DNA of 64,000 nucleotides from Actinoplanes campanulatus. GTDB lineage: Bacteria > Actinomycetota > Actinomycetes > Mycobacteriales > Micromonosporaceae. The translations under genes were made by a program, and so were the position numbers. The notes below the pieces were generated by a model. It saw only the letters and a list, made by a program, of their open reading frames with translations, searched no databases and was not told the origin of the DNA. The DNA is taken from positions 62,001-126,000 of the forward strand of contig NZ_BMPW01000006.1 in the NCBI RefSeq assembly GCF_014647795.1, read 5' to 3'. Shown one piece after another: positions 24,004-31,456 of this stretch; within the stretch, counting starts at the first letter, position 1; each line of letters begins with the position of its first letter.

Positions 24004-24168
24004 CGACACGCTCATCACCGTCGCCGACCTCGCCCACGGTGGTCTCCGCCCACCCCACCCGCGGCCGACGACCAGAAACCCACGAAAACAGCAGGAGAGC
24101 CTCATTTCCGGTACGCCCGACCTCGTCCTACCCAGCCGGGCGCCCGCGGCCGGGCCTGCGAGGGTGGG

Positions 24169-24200
24169 TGGCCGCACACGGAAGGCACCGTGTGTGCGGC
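24169..24200. terminator. GC-rich hairpin
   Basis: GGCCGCACACGG (24169-24180) pairs with CCGTGTGTGCGGCC (24187-24200) with a 2-base bulge. It could be a terminator or a relic; no gene ends beside it. Confidence 0.45.
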
Positions 24201-24392
24201 CGCCGCGGTTGTAGGGCGGGTGGGTGGTCGCGATGCCGCGATCGTGTGCGCTCGCCCATCCCAAGACGGCGCTGGCGGGGACGATCCGAGCCGGGTGGAA
24301 CGACGTCTCGCGTACCGGAGAGATTTTGACCCCGATCGGACGGGTCTCCGGGCGCTGCCGGCCGGGGAGATCGGGCTGTCCCGCATGGCAGG

Positions 24393-25235
24393 ATGACCGG
24401 CATGACCGGGACCTTGATCACCGTCGCCCCGACCGGCGCGGAGAGCAGCAAGGCGGACGCGCCGGCTCTGCCAGTGACCCTGGACGAGCTGGTGACCACC
24501 GCAAAGGAGTGCGAGGCGCTGGGCGCTTCGATCATTCACGTCCACATCCGTGACGACGCCGCCCGCCCGACCCTGGACCAGGGCCGCCTGCGGGACACCG
24601 TCGCCGCGCTGCGCGAGGGCACCGGCCTGATCGTGCAGCTGTCCTCGGGTGGTTCGGTGCACGATCCGGAGGCGGACCGGCTGGCGGTTCTGGACGCCGC
24701 CCCGGAGATGGCCTCCTGCACGATGGGCACCGTGAACTTCGGCGACGACGTGTTCATGAACCGCTGGGGGTTCATCGTCGACCTGCACACCCGCATGCAG
24801 GAGCGCGGCATCGTGCCGGAGTACGAGATCTTCGACCTGGGCCAGCTCACCACCCTGCAACACCTGCTCGGCCGGTACGGTCTGCCCGCCGGCGGCCACG
24901 TGCACGTGGACCTGGTGATGGGCGTGCCCGGCGGGATGCCCGGCACCGCGGCCGCCCTGGTCGCCTGTGAGCAGGCCGTCCGTGACCTGCCGGAGGGCAC
25001 CACGTTCTCGGCGACCGGCATCGGCCGCAGCACGATCCCGGTGATGCTGGCGTCCCTGGCGGCCGGTGGGCACCTGCGCGTCGGGATGGAGGACACCCTG
25101 ACGTACGCGAAGGGCCGTCCCGTCGAGTCGAACATGCAGCTCGTGGCCCGTGCCGTCGGCTTCGCCCAGCTCGCCCAGCGCCCGCCGCTCACCCCGTCGC
25201 AGGCCCGTGAGCTGCTGGGGGTCCCGGCCCGATGA
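24393..25235 (+). CDS. BKACE family enzyme (3-keto-5-aminohexanoate cleavage type)
   Basis: A 280-residue TIM-barrel enzyme of the beta-keto acid cleavage family (DUF849). The zinc-binding IIHVHIRDDAARPT (about residue 48-61) and the later HVHVDLVMGVPGGMPG (about 169-184) are typical; the C-terminal MEDTLTYAKGRPVESN matches the family's substrate loop. These enzymes split beta-keto acids with acetyl-CoA. The substrate is unknown. A start at the ATG 9 bases downstream (24402) has a better ribosome binding site. It overlaps the asparaginase gene by 4 bases, so the two are coupled. Confidence 0.88.
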   Translation: MTGMTGTLITVAPTGAESSKADAPALPVTLDELVTTAKECEALGASIIHVHIRDDAARPTLDQGRLRDTVAALREGTGLIVQLSSGGSVHDPEADRLAVLDAAPEMASCTMGTVNFGDDVFMNRWGFIVDLHTRMQERGIVPEYEIFDLGQLTTLQHLLGRYGLPAGGHVHVDLVMGVPGGMPGTAAALVACEQAVRDLPEGTTFSATGIGRSTIPVMLASLAAGGHLRVGMEDTLTYAKGRPVESNMQLVARAVGFAQLAQRPPLTPSQARELLGVPAR

Positions 25236-26140
25236 TCATCGCCGAAGTGGTCCGTTCCGGCTTCGTGGAGAGCACGCACCACGGTGTCGTCGCGGTCGAC
25301 GGTGGCCCGAGCATCGGTGACGTCGACACCCCGTTCTTTCCCCGCTCGTCCAACAAGCCACTCCAGACCGTCGGCCTGCTGAACGCGGGCCTGATGCCGC
25401 GGGAGGAGGCCGACCTCGCCCTGATCAGCGGCAGCCACGACGGCGAGGGGTTCCACGTGGAACGCGTGCGGGCCATGCTGGCCGCCGTCGATCTCGGGCC
25501 GGAGGCGCTGCGCTGCCCGGCCGACCTGCCGCTGGGCGAGACCCCGCGGTACGACTGGCTGCGTGGCGGCGGCGCGGCCGAGCCGATCCTGATGAACTGT
25601 TCCGGCAAGCACGCCGGGATGCTGGCCACCTGTGTGCTCAACGGCTGGCCCCTGGACACGTACCTCGACATCGACCATCCGTTACAGAAAGCCCTCGCCG
25701 ACGCGGTGAGCCGTCTGTCCGGCGAGCCGATCGCGGCGCTCGGGGTGGACGGCTGCGGCGCGCCGATCTTCGCGATCTCCCCGATCGGGCTGGCGCGGGC
25801 GTTCCGGCGGCTGGTCGAGGCCGAGCCGGGCAGCCCCGAGCGCCGGGTGGCCGATGCGATGCGGGCGCGCCCGGAGCTGGTCGCCGGCACCGGCACCGAG
25901 GACACCGTGCTGATGAACGCGGTGCCCGGCCTGCTCGTGAAGAAGGGCGCCGACGGGGTGGCCGCGGCCGCGATGGCCGGGGTGGGAGCGGTGGCGCTGA
26001 AGATCTCCGACGGCGCGAGCCGGGCCCGCGTACCGGTGCTGCTCGCCGCCCTGCGCCGTCTCGGCCTGGAGGTTCCCGCGATGCCGGAGCTGGTTCTGGG
26101 TGGTGGCCTTCCGGTCGGCGAGGTGCGCGCGGTCGGTTAG
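25232..26140 (+). CDS. L-asparaginase II (Rhizobium type)
   Basis: A 302-residue protein of the asparaginase II family first known from Rhizobium etli (EVVRSGFVESTHHGVVAVDG at the start, then ALISGSHDGEGFHVERV, NCSGKHAGMLATC and GVDGCGAPIFAISP). The Ser-Lys of the SGKHAGM motif belong to the predicted active site. It would hydrolyse asparagine to aspartate and ammonia. Coupling to a BKACE enzyme suggests a shared catabolic route for an amide or amino-keto acid. Confidence 0.9.
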   Translation: MIIAEVVRSGFVESTHHGVVAVDGGPSIGDVDTPFFPRSSNKPLQTVGLLNAGLMPREEADLALISGSHDGEGFHVERVRAMLAAVDLGPEALRCPADLPLGETPRYDWLRGGGAAEPILMNCSGKHAGMLATCVLNGWPLDTYLDIDHPLQKALADAVSRLSGEPIAALGVDGCGAPIFAISPIGLARAFRRLVEAEPGSPERRVADAMRARPELVAGTGTEDTVLMNAVPGLLVKKGADGVAAAAMAGVGAVALKISDGASRARVPVLLAALRRLGLEVPAMPELVLGGGLPVGEVRAVG

Positions 26141-26158
26141 CGGGGTGACCGGGTTCAC

Positions 26159-26195
26159 GCTAGCTCTTGCAAGCATTTTGCTTGCAAGAGCTAGC
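26159..26195 (+). promoter_or_regulatory. Perfect 16-bp palindrome over the -35 box
   Basis: Arms GCTAGCTCTTGCAAGC (26159-26174) and its exact complement (26180-26195) around ATTTT. Each arm contains a self-complementary CTTGCAAG. The right arm contains the -35 TTGCAA (26182-26187), so a bound repressor would block the promoter. Confidence 0.75.
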
Positions 26196-26210
26196 ACTCC
26201 GAGCTAGTTT
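26182..26210 (+). promoter_or_regulatory. Leaderless promoter of the XRE-HbhA operon
   Basis: -35 TTGCAA (26182-26187), 17-base spacer, -10 TAGTTT (26205-26210), then 6 bases to the ATG at 26217. Confidence 0.7.
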
Positions 26211-26216
26211 CGAGTC

Positions 26217-26600
26217 ATGGCCACACCGAAGGATCTGCCGGAGGACATCGGATCGTTCATCCGAGACCTGCGGCAGACCGCGAAGATCTCGCTCCGGCAG
26301 CTCGCCGACAAGGCCGGCGTCAGCAACCCCTATCTGAGCCAGATCGAGCGTGGCCTGCGTAAACCGAGCGCCGAGGTGCTGCAGCAGATCGCCAGCGCCT
26401 TGCGAGTGTCGACGCCCGCGATGTATTTGCGGGCGGGGCTGCTCGATGGTGAGGGCCAGCAGGGCGTGCTGGCCGCCATCGCGGTCGACCCGGAGCTCAC
26501 GATCGCGCAGAAGCAGTCCCTGACGCAGATCTACGAGACATTCCGCAACGAGAACGCCCGTAACGCGCCACCCGCAGAAGACGCTGAGGAGTCGAAATGA
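26217..26600 (+). CDS. XRE-family regulator (Rv0474-like)
   Basis: A 127-residue regulator with a helix-turn-helix at about 10-65 (IGSFIRDLRQTAKISLRQL, GVSNPYLSQIERGLRKPS) and a short helical C-terminus. It is the counterpart of mycobacterial Rv0474, which also precedes the hbhA-like gene and a DUF2516 gene. The start is fixed by the leaderless promoter. It probably binds the palindrome in front of it. Its stop overlaps the next start by 4 bases. Confidence 0.87.
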   Translation: MATPKDLPEDIGSFIRDLRQTAKISLRQLADKAGVSNPYLSQIERGLRKPSAEVLQQIASALRVSTPAMYLRAGLLDGEGQQGVLAAIAVDPELTIAQKQSLTQIYETFRNENARNAPPAEDAEESK

Positions 26601-27067
26601 CCGAGCAGACCAAGACCAAGATCCCCGCCCCGCTGTACGCCGCCGCAGGCGCCGGTGACGCGGCCTACGAGCAGCTCCGCAAGCTGCCGGCCGTGCTGAC
26701 CGAGCTCAGCGACCGGGCCACCGCCTCGCTGAAGTCCTACAACGAGCAGGCCGGCACCAAGGCCGCCGAGCTGCGTGGCAAGGCTCAGGAGACCGACTTC
26801 GTGGCCCTGCGCGACAGCGCCACCACCGCGGCCGTCAACTTCGCCCAGGTCGCCCAGGAGCGCGCGATCGCCGTCTACAACGACCTGGTCGCCCGCGGCG
26901 AGCGCGTGGTCGGCACCGGTGTGGTCGAGGCCGCCGAGGTGGTCAACGCCGACATCGAGGCCACCGAGCAGCCGAAGGCCGTCGAGGCCCCGGCGACCGA
27001 GGTCCCGGCCGTCGAGACCGCGCCGAAGCCGCGCAAGCGGGCCAAGCCGGCCGCGTCCGCCGAGTGA
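26597..27067 (+). CDS. HbhA-like coiled-coil protein
   Basis: A 156-residue protein with long Ala-rich amphipathic helices (about 10-115) and an Ala/Pro/Lys-rich tail (TAPKPRKRAKPAASAE). This layout matches heparin-binding hemagglutinin of mycobacteria, whose Lys/Ala-rich tail binds sulfated glycans; here the basic tail is shorter. Genomic position after the XRE gene and before DUF2516 supports homology. No signal peptide. In a soil organism a role in cell surface or lipid organisation is likelier than host adhesion. Confidence 0.75.
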   Translation: MTEQTKTKIPAPLYAAAGAGDAAYEQLRKLPAVLTELSDRATASLKSYNEQAGTKAAELRGKAQETDFVALRDSATTAAVNFAQVAQERAIAVYNDLVARGERVVGTGVVEAAEVVNADIEATEQPKAVEAPATEVPAVETAPKPRKRAKPAASAE

Positions 27068-27085
27068 TCGACAATCCGACATGAT

Positions 27086-27117
27086 CCGCGGGCCCCGGCG
27101 TTTGCCGGGGCCCGCGG
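27086..27117 (+). terminator. Terminator after the HbhA-like gene
   Basis: Perfect 14-bp stem CCGCGGGCCCCGGC and its complement with loop GTTT, 19 bases after the stop. Confidence 0.8.
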
Positions 27118-27119
27118 CA

Positions 27120-27125
27120 TAGACT
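27120..27125 (+). promoter_or_regulatory. -10 box of the DUF2516 gene, leaderless
   Basis: TAGACT ends 7 bases before the ATG at 27133, directly after the terminator hairpin. Confidence 0.5.
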
Positions 27126-27132
27126 CTCCCTC

Positions 27133-27450
27133 ATGGCCACATCCGCCGCGCCCATCTTCTTCGACGACGTCCGCAACTACCTGGACGCCGCCATGTGGTT
27201 CGTGTCCATGGCGGTGCAGGCGGTCGCCCTGATCCATTGCCTGACACAGCGCGGCGCCGGCTTCCAGGCGCTCGGGACACTGCCGAAAGGCGCGTGGGCC
27301 GCGATCATCGGCGTCTGTCTGGCGCTGACCGTGCTCGTCGGCCTGGGTCTGCTCATCATCACGATGATCGGTGTCGCCGCGGCGCTCATCTACATGCTCG
27401 ACGTCCGCCCGGGCCTCAAGGATCTGTCGGACGGCAAGGGCTTCTGGTGA
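27133..27450 (+). CDS. DUF2516 membrane protein
   Basis: A 105-residue protein with three hydrophobic segments (about 12-35, 55-75, 72-92: FVSMAVQAVALIHCL, AIIGVCLALTVLVGL, LLIITMIGVAAALIYML) and the family end LDVRPGLKDL. It corresponds to mycobacterial Rv0476, which has the same neighbours. Function unknown; probably integral in the cytoplasmic membrane. Confidence 0.85.
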   Translation: MATSAAPIFFDDVRNYLDAAMWFVSMAVQAVALIHCLTQRGAGFQALGTLPKGAWAAIIGVCLALTVLVGLGLLIITMIGVAAALIYMLDVRPGLKDLSDGKGFW

Positions 27451-27517
27451 TCCGGGCCGGCCGTTGAGGAATCGTTTCGGCCCGCCTCCTCCGGACGGCG
27501 GGCCGCGCCTCCAGCGC

Positions 27518-28351
27518 ATGGACCGGAGCGGCCCGCGGACCGGTCGCCCCACGTTGCCGGGTCCGGCCACCGAGCTGGTCACTCTCCCCTCGGGGGTACG
27601 GGTGGAGCAGCTCGTCACCGGTGCCGGCGACCCGGTGACGGTGTTCGCGCACGGGCTGGCCGGGGACGTCTCCGGCACCCGCCCGCTGGGCAGCGCGGTC
27701 GCCGGCCGCCGGGTGTTCTTCCACTTCCGCGGGCACGGCCGCTCCGATGCGCCGCCCGGCCCGTGGTCCTTCGGTGACCTGGCCGCCGACCTGCGCGGTG
27801 TCGCCGACCTGTCCGGGGCCACCCGGGCGCTCGGCGTCAGCATGGGCGCCGCCGCGCTGTGCCGCCTGCTCACCGAGGCTCCGGACCGGTTCGAGCGGGT
27901 GGTCCTCTACCTGCCGGCCGCGCTGGACGGGTCCCGGACGGCCGCCTCGGTGCAGCGCCTCTCCCGGCTGCTGGCGTCGGTCGAGTCGGGGGAGGCCGCG
28001 GTGATCGCCGCGGCGGTCGAGCAGGAGCTGCCGTCCTCGGTGCGCAACACCCCGGCCGGCTGGAGCTTCCTGCGGCAGCGGGTCGAGCAGCTGCAACGGG
28101 ACGGGCTGGCGCCCGAGGTCGAGACGCTGTGGTCGGCGCCGCCGGTGGCCGACGAGTCTTTGTTGCGGCGTTTCCGGGGCCGGGCGCTGGTGATCGGCTG
28201 TCTCGGCGACGAGGTGCACCCGGTGGCCTGGGCGGAGCGGATCGCCGGTCTGTTGCCCGGCGCCGAGCTGGAGGTGTACGACCGGCCGGCCGTTCTGTGG
28301 AACAACCGGGCCGAGTTGCGGGACCGCGTCTCCGCCTTCCTCAACGCTTGA
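27518..28351 (+). CDS. Alpha/beta hydrolase
   Basis: A 277-residue alpha/beta hydrolase. The oxyanion region is FAHGLAGD (about 43-50), the nucleophile elbow GVSMGAAAL (about 106-114) carries the Ser, and the acid loop is IGCLGDEVHPVAW (about 226-238). The third catalytic residue, normally a His near the C-terminus, is unclear: the matching place reads YDRPAVLWNN, while HP in the acid loop is the only late His. Substrate unknown. The ATG at 27518 is chosen for length; the frame is open further upstream. Confidence 0.75.
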   Translation: MDRSGPRTGRPTLPGPATELVTLPSGVRVEQLVTGAGDPVTVFAHGLAGDVSGTRPLGSAVAGRRVFFHFRGHGRSDAPPGPWSFGDLAADLRGVADLSGATRALGVSMGAAALCRLLTEAPDRFERVVLYLPAALDGSRTAASVQRLSRLLASVESGEAAVIAAAVEQELPSSVRNTPAGWSFLRQRVEQLQRDGLAPEVETLWSAPPVADESLLRRFRGRALVIGCLGDEVHPVAWAERIAGLLPGAELEVYDRPAVLWNNRAELRDRVSAFLNA

Positions 28352-28410
28352 GTTCGGGAGCTATGTCCGGAAAGCCGTAACTTTTCCCGCGGTAGAGCGG
28401 TGAGTATTAC

Positions 28411-28881
28411 GTGCGCTTGTCCCCCAAGTCCGTTTTCCTCGCTTTGGTGGTTCTCGGGCTGCCGTTCGCGGTCGTGGCCGGCTGGGCCCTCGGAGCGCCG
28501 GTCGCGCGCCAGGCCGGCCTCGGCGCCCCGGACGGGTCCGGCGCCATCCTCGGCGACGGCGGTCTGGGCGCCGCGCCGGACGGGGCGGCCCCGACCCGGG
28601 ACTCCGCCGCCGGCTACACGGCCCGGCCACCCCGCGCCACCCCGGACCCGGTCCCGTCACTGTCGGCGCCGGCGGCCGGGCCCGCCACGGTCATCGCCAC
28701 CGTGACGGTCGTCCAGTCCGTGCCGGTGTCGCCGGTCGAGACCACCGATCCGCCGCTCACCGCGCCGCCGGTGCCGACCCCGACCCAGCCGGACCAGCCG
28801 CCCAGCCCGTCCGCCACACCGTCCTCGCCGAGCGCATCCGCCACCCCCTCCGCATCGACCCCGGTAGCGATGGGGTTCTAA
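28411..28881 (+). CDS. Pro/Thr/Ser-rich membrane-anchored protein
   Basis: A 156-residue protein beginning with GTG: one N-terminal membrane or signal segment (VFLALVVLGLPFAVVAGWA, about 8-26), then a low-complexity outer part rich in Pro, Thr, Ser and Ala (PSPSATPSSPSASATPSA near the end). Such tails cross the cell wall and are often O-mannosylated in actinomycetes. No domain is recognised. It is followed by the EI24 gene 11 bases later. Confidence 0.65.
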   Translation: MRLSPKSVFLALVVLGLPFAVVAGWALGAPVARQAGLGAPDGSGAILGDGGLGAAPDGAAPTRDSAAGYTARPPRATPDPVPSLSAPAAGPATVIATVTVVQSVPVSPVETTDPPLTAPPVPTPTQPDQPPSPSATPSSPSASATPSASTPVAMGF

Positions 28882-28884
28882 GCT
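28879..28884 (+). promoter_or_regulatory. -10 box of the EI24 gene
   Basis: TAAGCT ends 8 bases before the GTG at 28893 and spans the stop of the gene before it. Confidence 0.4.
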
Positions 28885-28892
28885 CACGCAAC

Positions 28893-29693
28893 GTGAGCGG
28901 TGATCAGAAACGTCCGGTAACAGCCCTCCGTGAGTTCTTCACCGGAGCCGGGTTGCTGGGCCGTGGGCTCGGCCTGGTGCTGGGCAACCCCCGGCTCTTC
29001 CTCATCGGGCTGATCCCGGCGCTGATCTCCGGAGTCCTCTACACGGCCGCGATGGTAGTGCTGCTGCGGTTCCTGCCGGATCTCTCGGCACAGGTCACCT
29101 GGTTCGCCGACGACTGGTCGGGCTGGCTGCGCGGCACCTTCCGGGTGCTCGGCGGCACCGCGGTGCTCGGCCTCAGCGTGCTGATCGGCGTCCTGACCTT
29201 CACCGCCGTGACGTTGCTGATCGGCGACCCGTTCTACGAGAAGATCTCGGAACTGGTCGAGGACCGGTTCGGCGGCGTGCCCGAGGCGGTGAACCTCGGC
29301 TTCTGGGAGGCGCTGCGCCGCAGCCTCGTCGACTCGCTCAAGCTGATCGGCATCTCGATCCTGGTCGGCATCCCGCTCTTCCTGCTCGGGTTCCTGCCGT
29401 TCGTGGGCCAGACCGTGATCCCCGTGCTGGCCGGCGCGATCGGCGGCTGGCTGCTCGCCCTGGAGTTGACCGGCGTCCCGTTCCAGCGGCGTGGCCAGCG
29501 GCTGCGGCACCGTCGCGTGGTGCTCGGACATCACCGCGCCCTGGCCCTGGGCTTCGGCTCGGCCGTCTTCGCCTGCTTCCTTATCCCGCTCGGCGCCGTC
29601 CTGGTGATGCCGGCCGCCATCGCCGGCGCCACGCTGCTGGCCCGGCGGTCGCTCGGTAAGCCCATCGAGATCACCAGTACCGCCTCGCTGTGA
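28893..29693 (+). CDS. EI24-domain membrane protein (CysZ-like)
   Basis: A 266-residue membrane protein with about four to six hydrophobic segments and the EI24/CysZ pattern (GNPRLFLIGLIPALISGVLY near the start, then GDPFYEKISELVEDRFGG at about residue 109). CysZ members pass sulfate; other EI24 members have no proven role. The GTG start follows a -10 box. It overlaps the macro-domain gene by 4 bases (GTGA). Confidence 0.82.
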   Translation: MSGDQKRPVTALREFFTGAGLLGRGLGLVLGNPRLFLIGLIPALISGVLYTAAMVVLLRFLPDLSAQVTWFADDWSGWLRGTFRVLGGTAVLGLSVLIGVLTFTAVTLLIGDPFYEKISELVEDRFGGVPEAVNLGFWEALRRSLVDSLKLIGISILVGIPLFLLGFLPFVGQTVIPVLAGAIGGWLLALELTGVPFQRRGQRLRHRRVVLGHHRALALGFGSAVFACFLIPLGAVLVMPAAIAGATLLARRSLGKPIEITSTASL

Positions 29694-30208
29694 GGATCGA
29701 CCTGGTCGAGGGCGACATCACCGCCCGGTCCGCGGACGTGATCGTCAACGCGGCCAACTCGTCGCTGCTCGGCGGCGGCGTGGACGGGGCGATCCACCGT
29801 AAGGGCGGACCGGAGATCCTGGCCGAGACCCGGATGCTGCGGGCCTCCCGCTACGGCCGTGGACTGCCGGTCGGCCAGGCCGTCGCGACCACGGCGGGCC
29901 GGCTGCCGGCCCGCTGGGTGGTGCACACGGTCGGCCCCGTCTTCAGTGCCACCGAGGACCGCTCCGAGCTGCTGCGTGCCTGCTACACGAACTCCCTTCA
30001 GGTGGCCGACGACCTGGGCGCGGTCTCGGTGGCGTTCCCGCTGATCTCGGCCGGGGTCTACCGCTGGCCGGTCGAGGACGCCGTCCGCCAGGCTCTCACC
30101 GTGCTCGGCGCCGCCACCCCGCACCACGTCCGCGCCGCGACCCTGGTCCTGTTCGGGTCCGAGGCGGCGGCCGTCGGGCGTGCGGTCCAGGCCGTTATGT
30201 TTCCGTGA
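29690..30208 (+). CDS. Macro-domain ADP-ribose hydrolase
   Basis: A 172-residue macrodomain. The ligand-binding signatures of the MacroD/YmdB group are present: GDITARSADVIVNAANSSLL (residues 6-25), GGGVDGAIHRKGG (about 26-38) and, near residue 120, PLISAGVYRWPVEDA. It would remove O-acetyl-ADP-ribose or ADP-ribose from proteins. Translationally coupled to the EI24 gene, for which no functional link is obvious. Confidence 0.92.
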   Translation: MRIDLVEGDITARSADVIVNAANSSLLGGGVDGAIHRKGGPEILAETRMLRASRYGRGLPVGQAVATTAGRLPARWVVHTVGPVFSATEDRSELLRACYTNSLQVADDLGAVSVAFPLISAGVYRWPVEDAVRQALTVLGAATPHHVRAATLVLFGSEAAAVGRAVQAVMFP

Positions 30209-30284
30209 CCTGAGGATCAGAACCACCCCGTCCGGGAGTGCATCGCACTACATGTCGAAGCAGCCTGGACAACGGGGAAGAACA

Positions 30285-31286
30285 ATGACTTTCAGCATCA
30301 AGTCGGTCGGTATCGCCGCTGCGGGCATCGCGGCCATCGCCTCGGCGGCCGTCCTGCCGGCGCCCGCCTACGCCGCCTCGGCCGGTACGGCGTTCATCGC
30401 CGACTACACCGTCGAGTTCACGGCTGCCAAGGGCGCGGTCAACGACGTCGTCATCACCGTGAACGGGAACACGGTCACCATCGACGACCGGGTCGCGATC
30501 AAGCCGGGCCCGGGCTGCCGGGCCGTCCCCGGCGACAGCACCAAGGTCCGGTGCACCGACGACCACCTGTTCTGGATCTTCGCCAAGCTCGGCGACCGGA
30601 ACGACCGCATCGTCAACCGGAGCGCCATCGACATCATGGTCCTGGGCGGGACCGGCGACGACCGGATCGTCGGCGGCTCCACCGCGGACAGCCTCTACGG
30701 CGGCAGCGGCCGGGACGTGCTCTCCGGTGGCGCCGGACCGGACAGCCTGATCGGCGGCGCCGGCGACGACGTGCTCGGTGGCGGCGCCGGCAACGACAAC
30801 CTCAATGCCGACGCCGGACGGGACGTCATGCGCGGCGGCAGCGGGATCGACCTGGCCTACTACGGCGGCCGGCGCGGCGCCGTGCGGGTCGACCTGGACG
30901 GCGCCAAGGGCGACGACGGCGCGCCGGGCGAGGGGGACGCCGTCGGCGCCGACGTCGAGATGATCGTCGGCGGCGCCGGGAACGACCGGCTGACCGGCAA
31001 CGGGGCCGCCAACCGGATCTACGGCGGCACCGGTGACGACCGCATCTCCGGCGGCGGCGGCAAGGACCTGCTCGTCGGGCAGGGCGGCAACGACACGCTG
31101 CGCGGGGACGCGGGCAGCGACCGGCTCTACGGGGAGCAGGAGCACGCCCGCGTGCCGGACGCGGACGGCACGCCCGCCAGCAACCCGAAGGCCAAGGACC
31201 ACCTCAACGGCGGCACCGCCACCGACACCTGCGTGGGCGGCTCCGCAACCACGAAGGTCAACTGCGAGATCCGCCGCGAGTCCTGA
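30285..31286 (+). CDS. Secreted RTX-type calcium-binding repeat protein
   Basis: A 333-residue secreted protein with a Sec signal peptide (KSVGIAAAGIAAIASAAVLP, cleaved near AYA-AS at about residue 29). From about residue 120 it carries many GGxGxDxLx nonapeptide repeats (GGTGDDRIVGG, GGSGRDVLSGG, GGAGDDVLGGG), which bind Ca2+ and fold into a beta-roll. Two Cys near the C-terminus could make a disulfide. No enzyme domain is seen; it may act in adhesion or as a structural surface protein. The ATG at 30285 is chosen for the signal peptide and the upstream GGGGAAG. Confidence 0.85.
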   Translation: MTFSIKSVGIAAAGIAAIASAAVLPAPAYAASAGTAFIADYTVEFTAAKGAVNDVVITVNGNTVTIDDRVAIKPGPGCRAVPGDSTKVRCTDDHLFWIFAKLGDRNDRIVNRSAIDIMVLGGTGDDRIVGGSTADSLYGGSGRDVLSGGAGPDSLIGGAGDDVLGGGAGNDNLNADAGRDVMRGGSGIDLAYYGGRRGAVRVDLDGAKGDDGAPGEGDAVGADVEMIVGGAGNDRLTGNGAANRIYGGTGDDRISGGGGKDLLVGQGGNDTLRGDAGSDRLYGEQEHARVPDADGTPASNPKAKDHLNGGTATDTCVGGSATTKVNCEIRRES

Positions 31287-31297
31287 AATGCCCGGCG

Positions 31298-31346
31298 GGA
31301 CCACCGATCTACGCCCGGCGCGGGCGGCACAGGCCGGACCCGGCAG
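31298..31346 (+). repeat. Dispersed 49-bp repeat, copy 2
   Basis: Same orientation as copy 1 (9825-9873) and 90 percent identical to it. It lies between the RTX gene and the convergent lacI-type gene. Confidence 0.8.
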
Positions 31347-31456
31347 TGAGATCGCTGTTTGCCCGGGGCGGCTCGGGTAGGCGTACAGGGAAGGCGTCGG
31401 AAAGCGGGAAGGACGTCTCGGTCGGCCGCGGAAACGGCCGTGAGGGCCGGGAATGA

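Larger units (their letters stand above)
23587..24392. other. Gene-poor stretch of about 800 bases
   Basis: No frame here shows a protein family, a good start or normal codon bias on either strand. It has a 24-base-period tandem repeat and a 12-bp hairpin, listed separately. It may be a decayed region next to the regulatory cluster. Confidence 0.6.

Noticed and set aside
23588-24058. Minus-strand protein with WPWVCRAA repeats
   Set aside because: It comes from the 24-base tandem repeat; there is no family match and no ribosome binding site.
21827-24392. Integrated plasmid or prophage remnant
   Set aside because: XRE and AlpA-like genes suggested one, but there is no integrase, no replication gene, no tRNA target and no shift in base composition.
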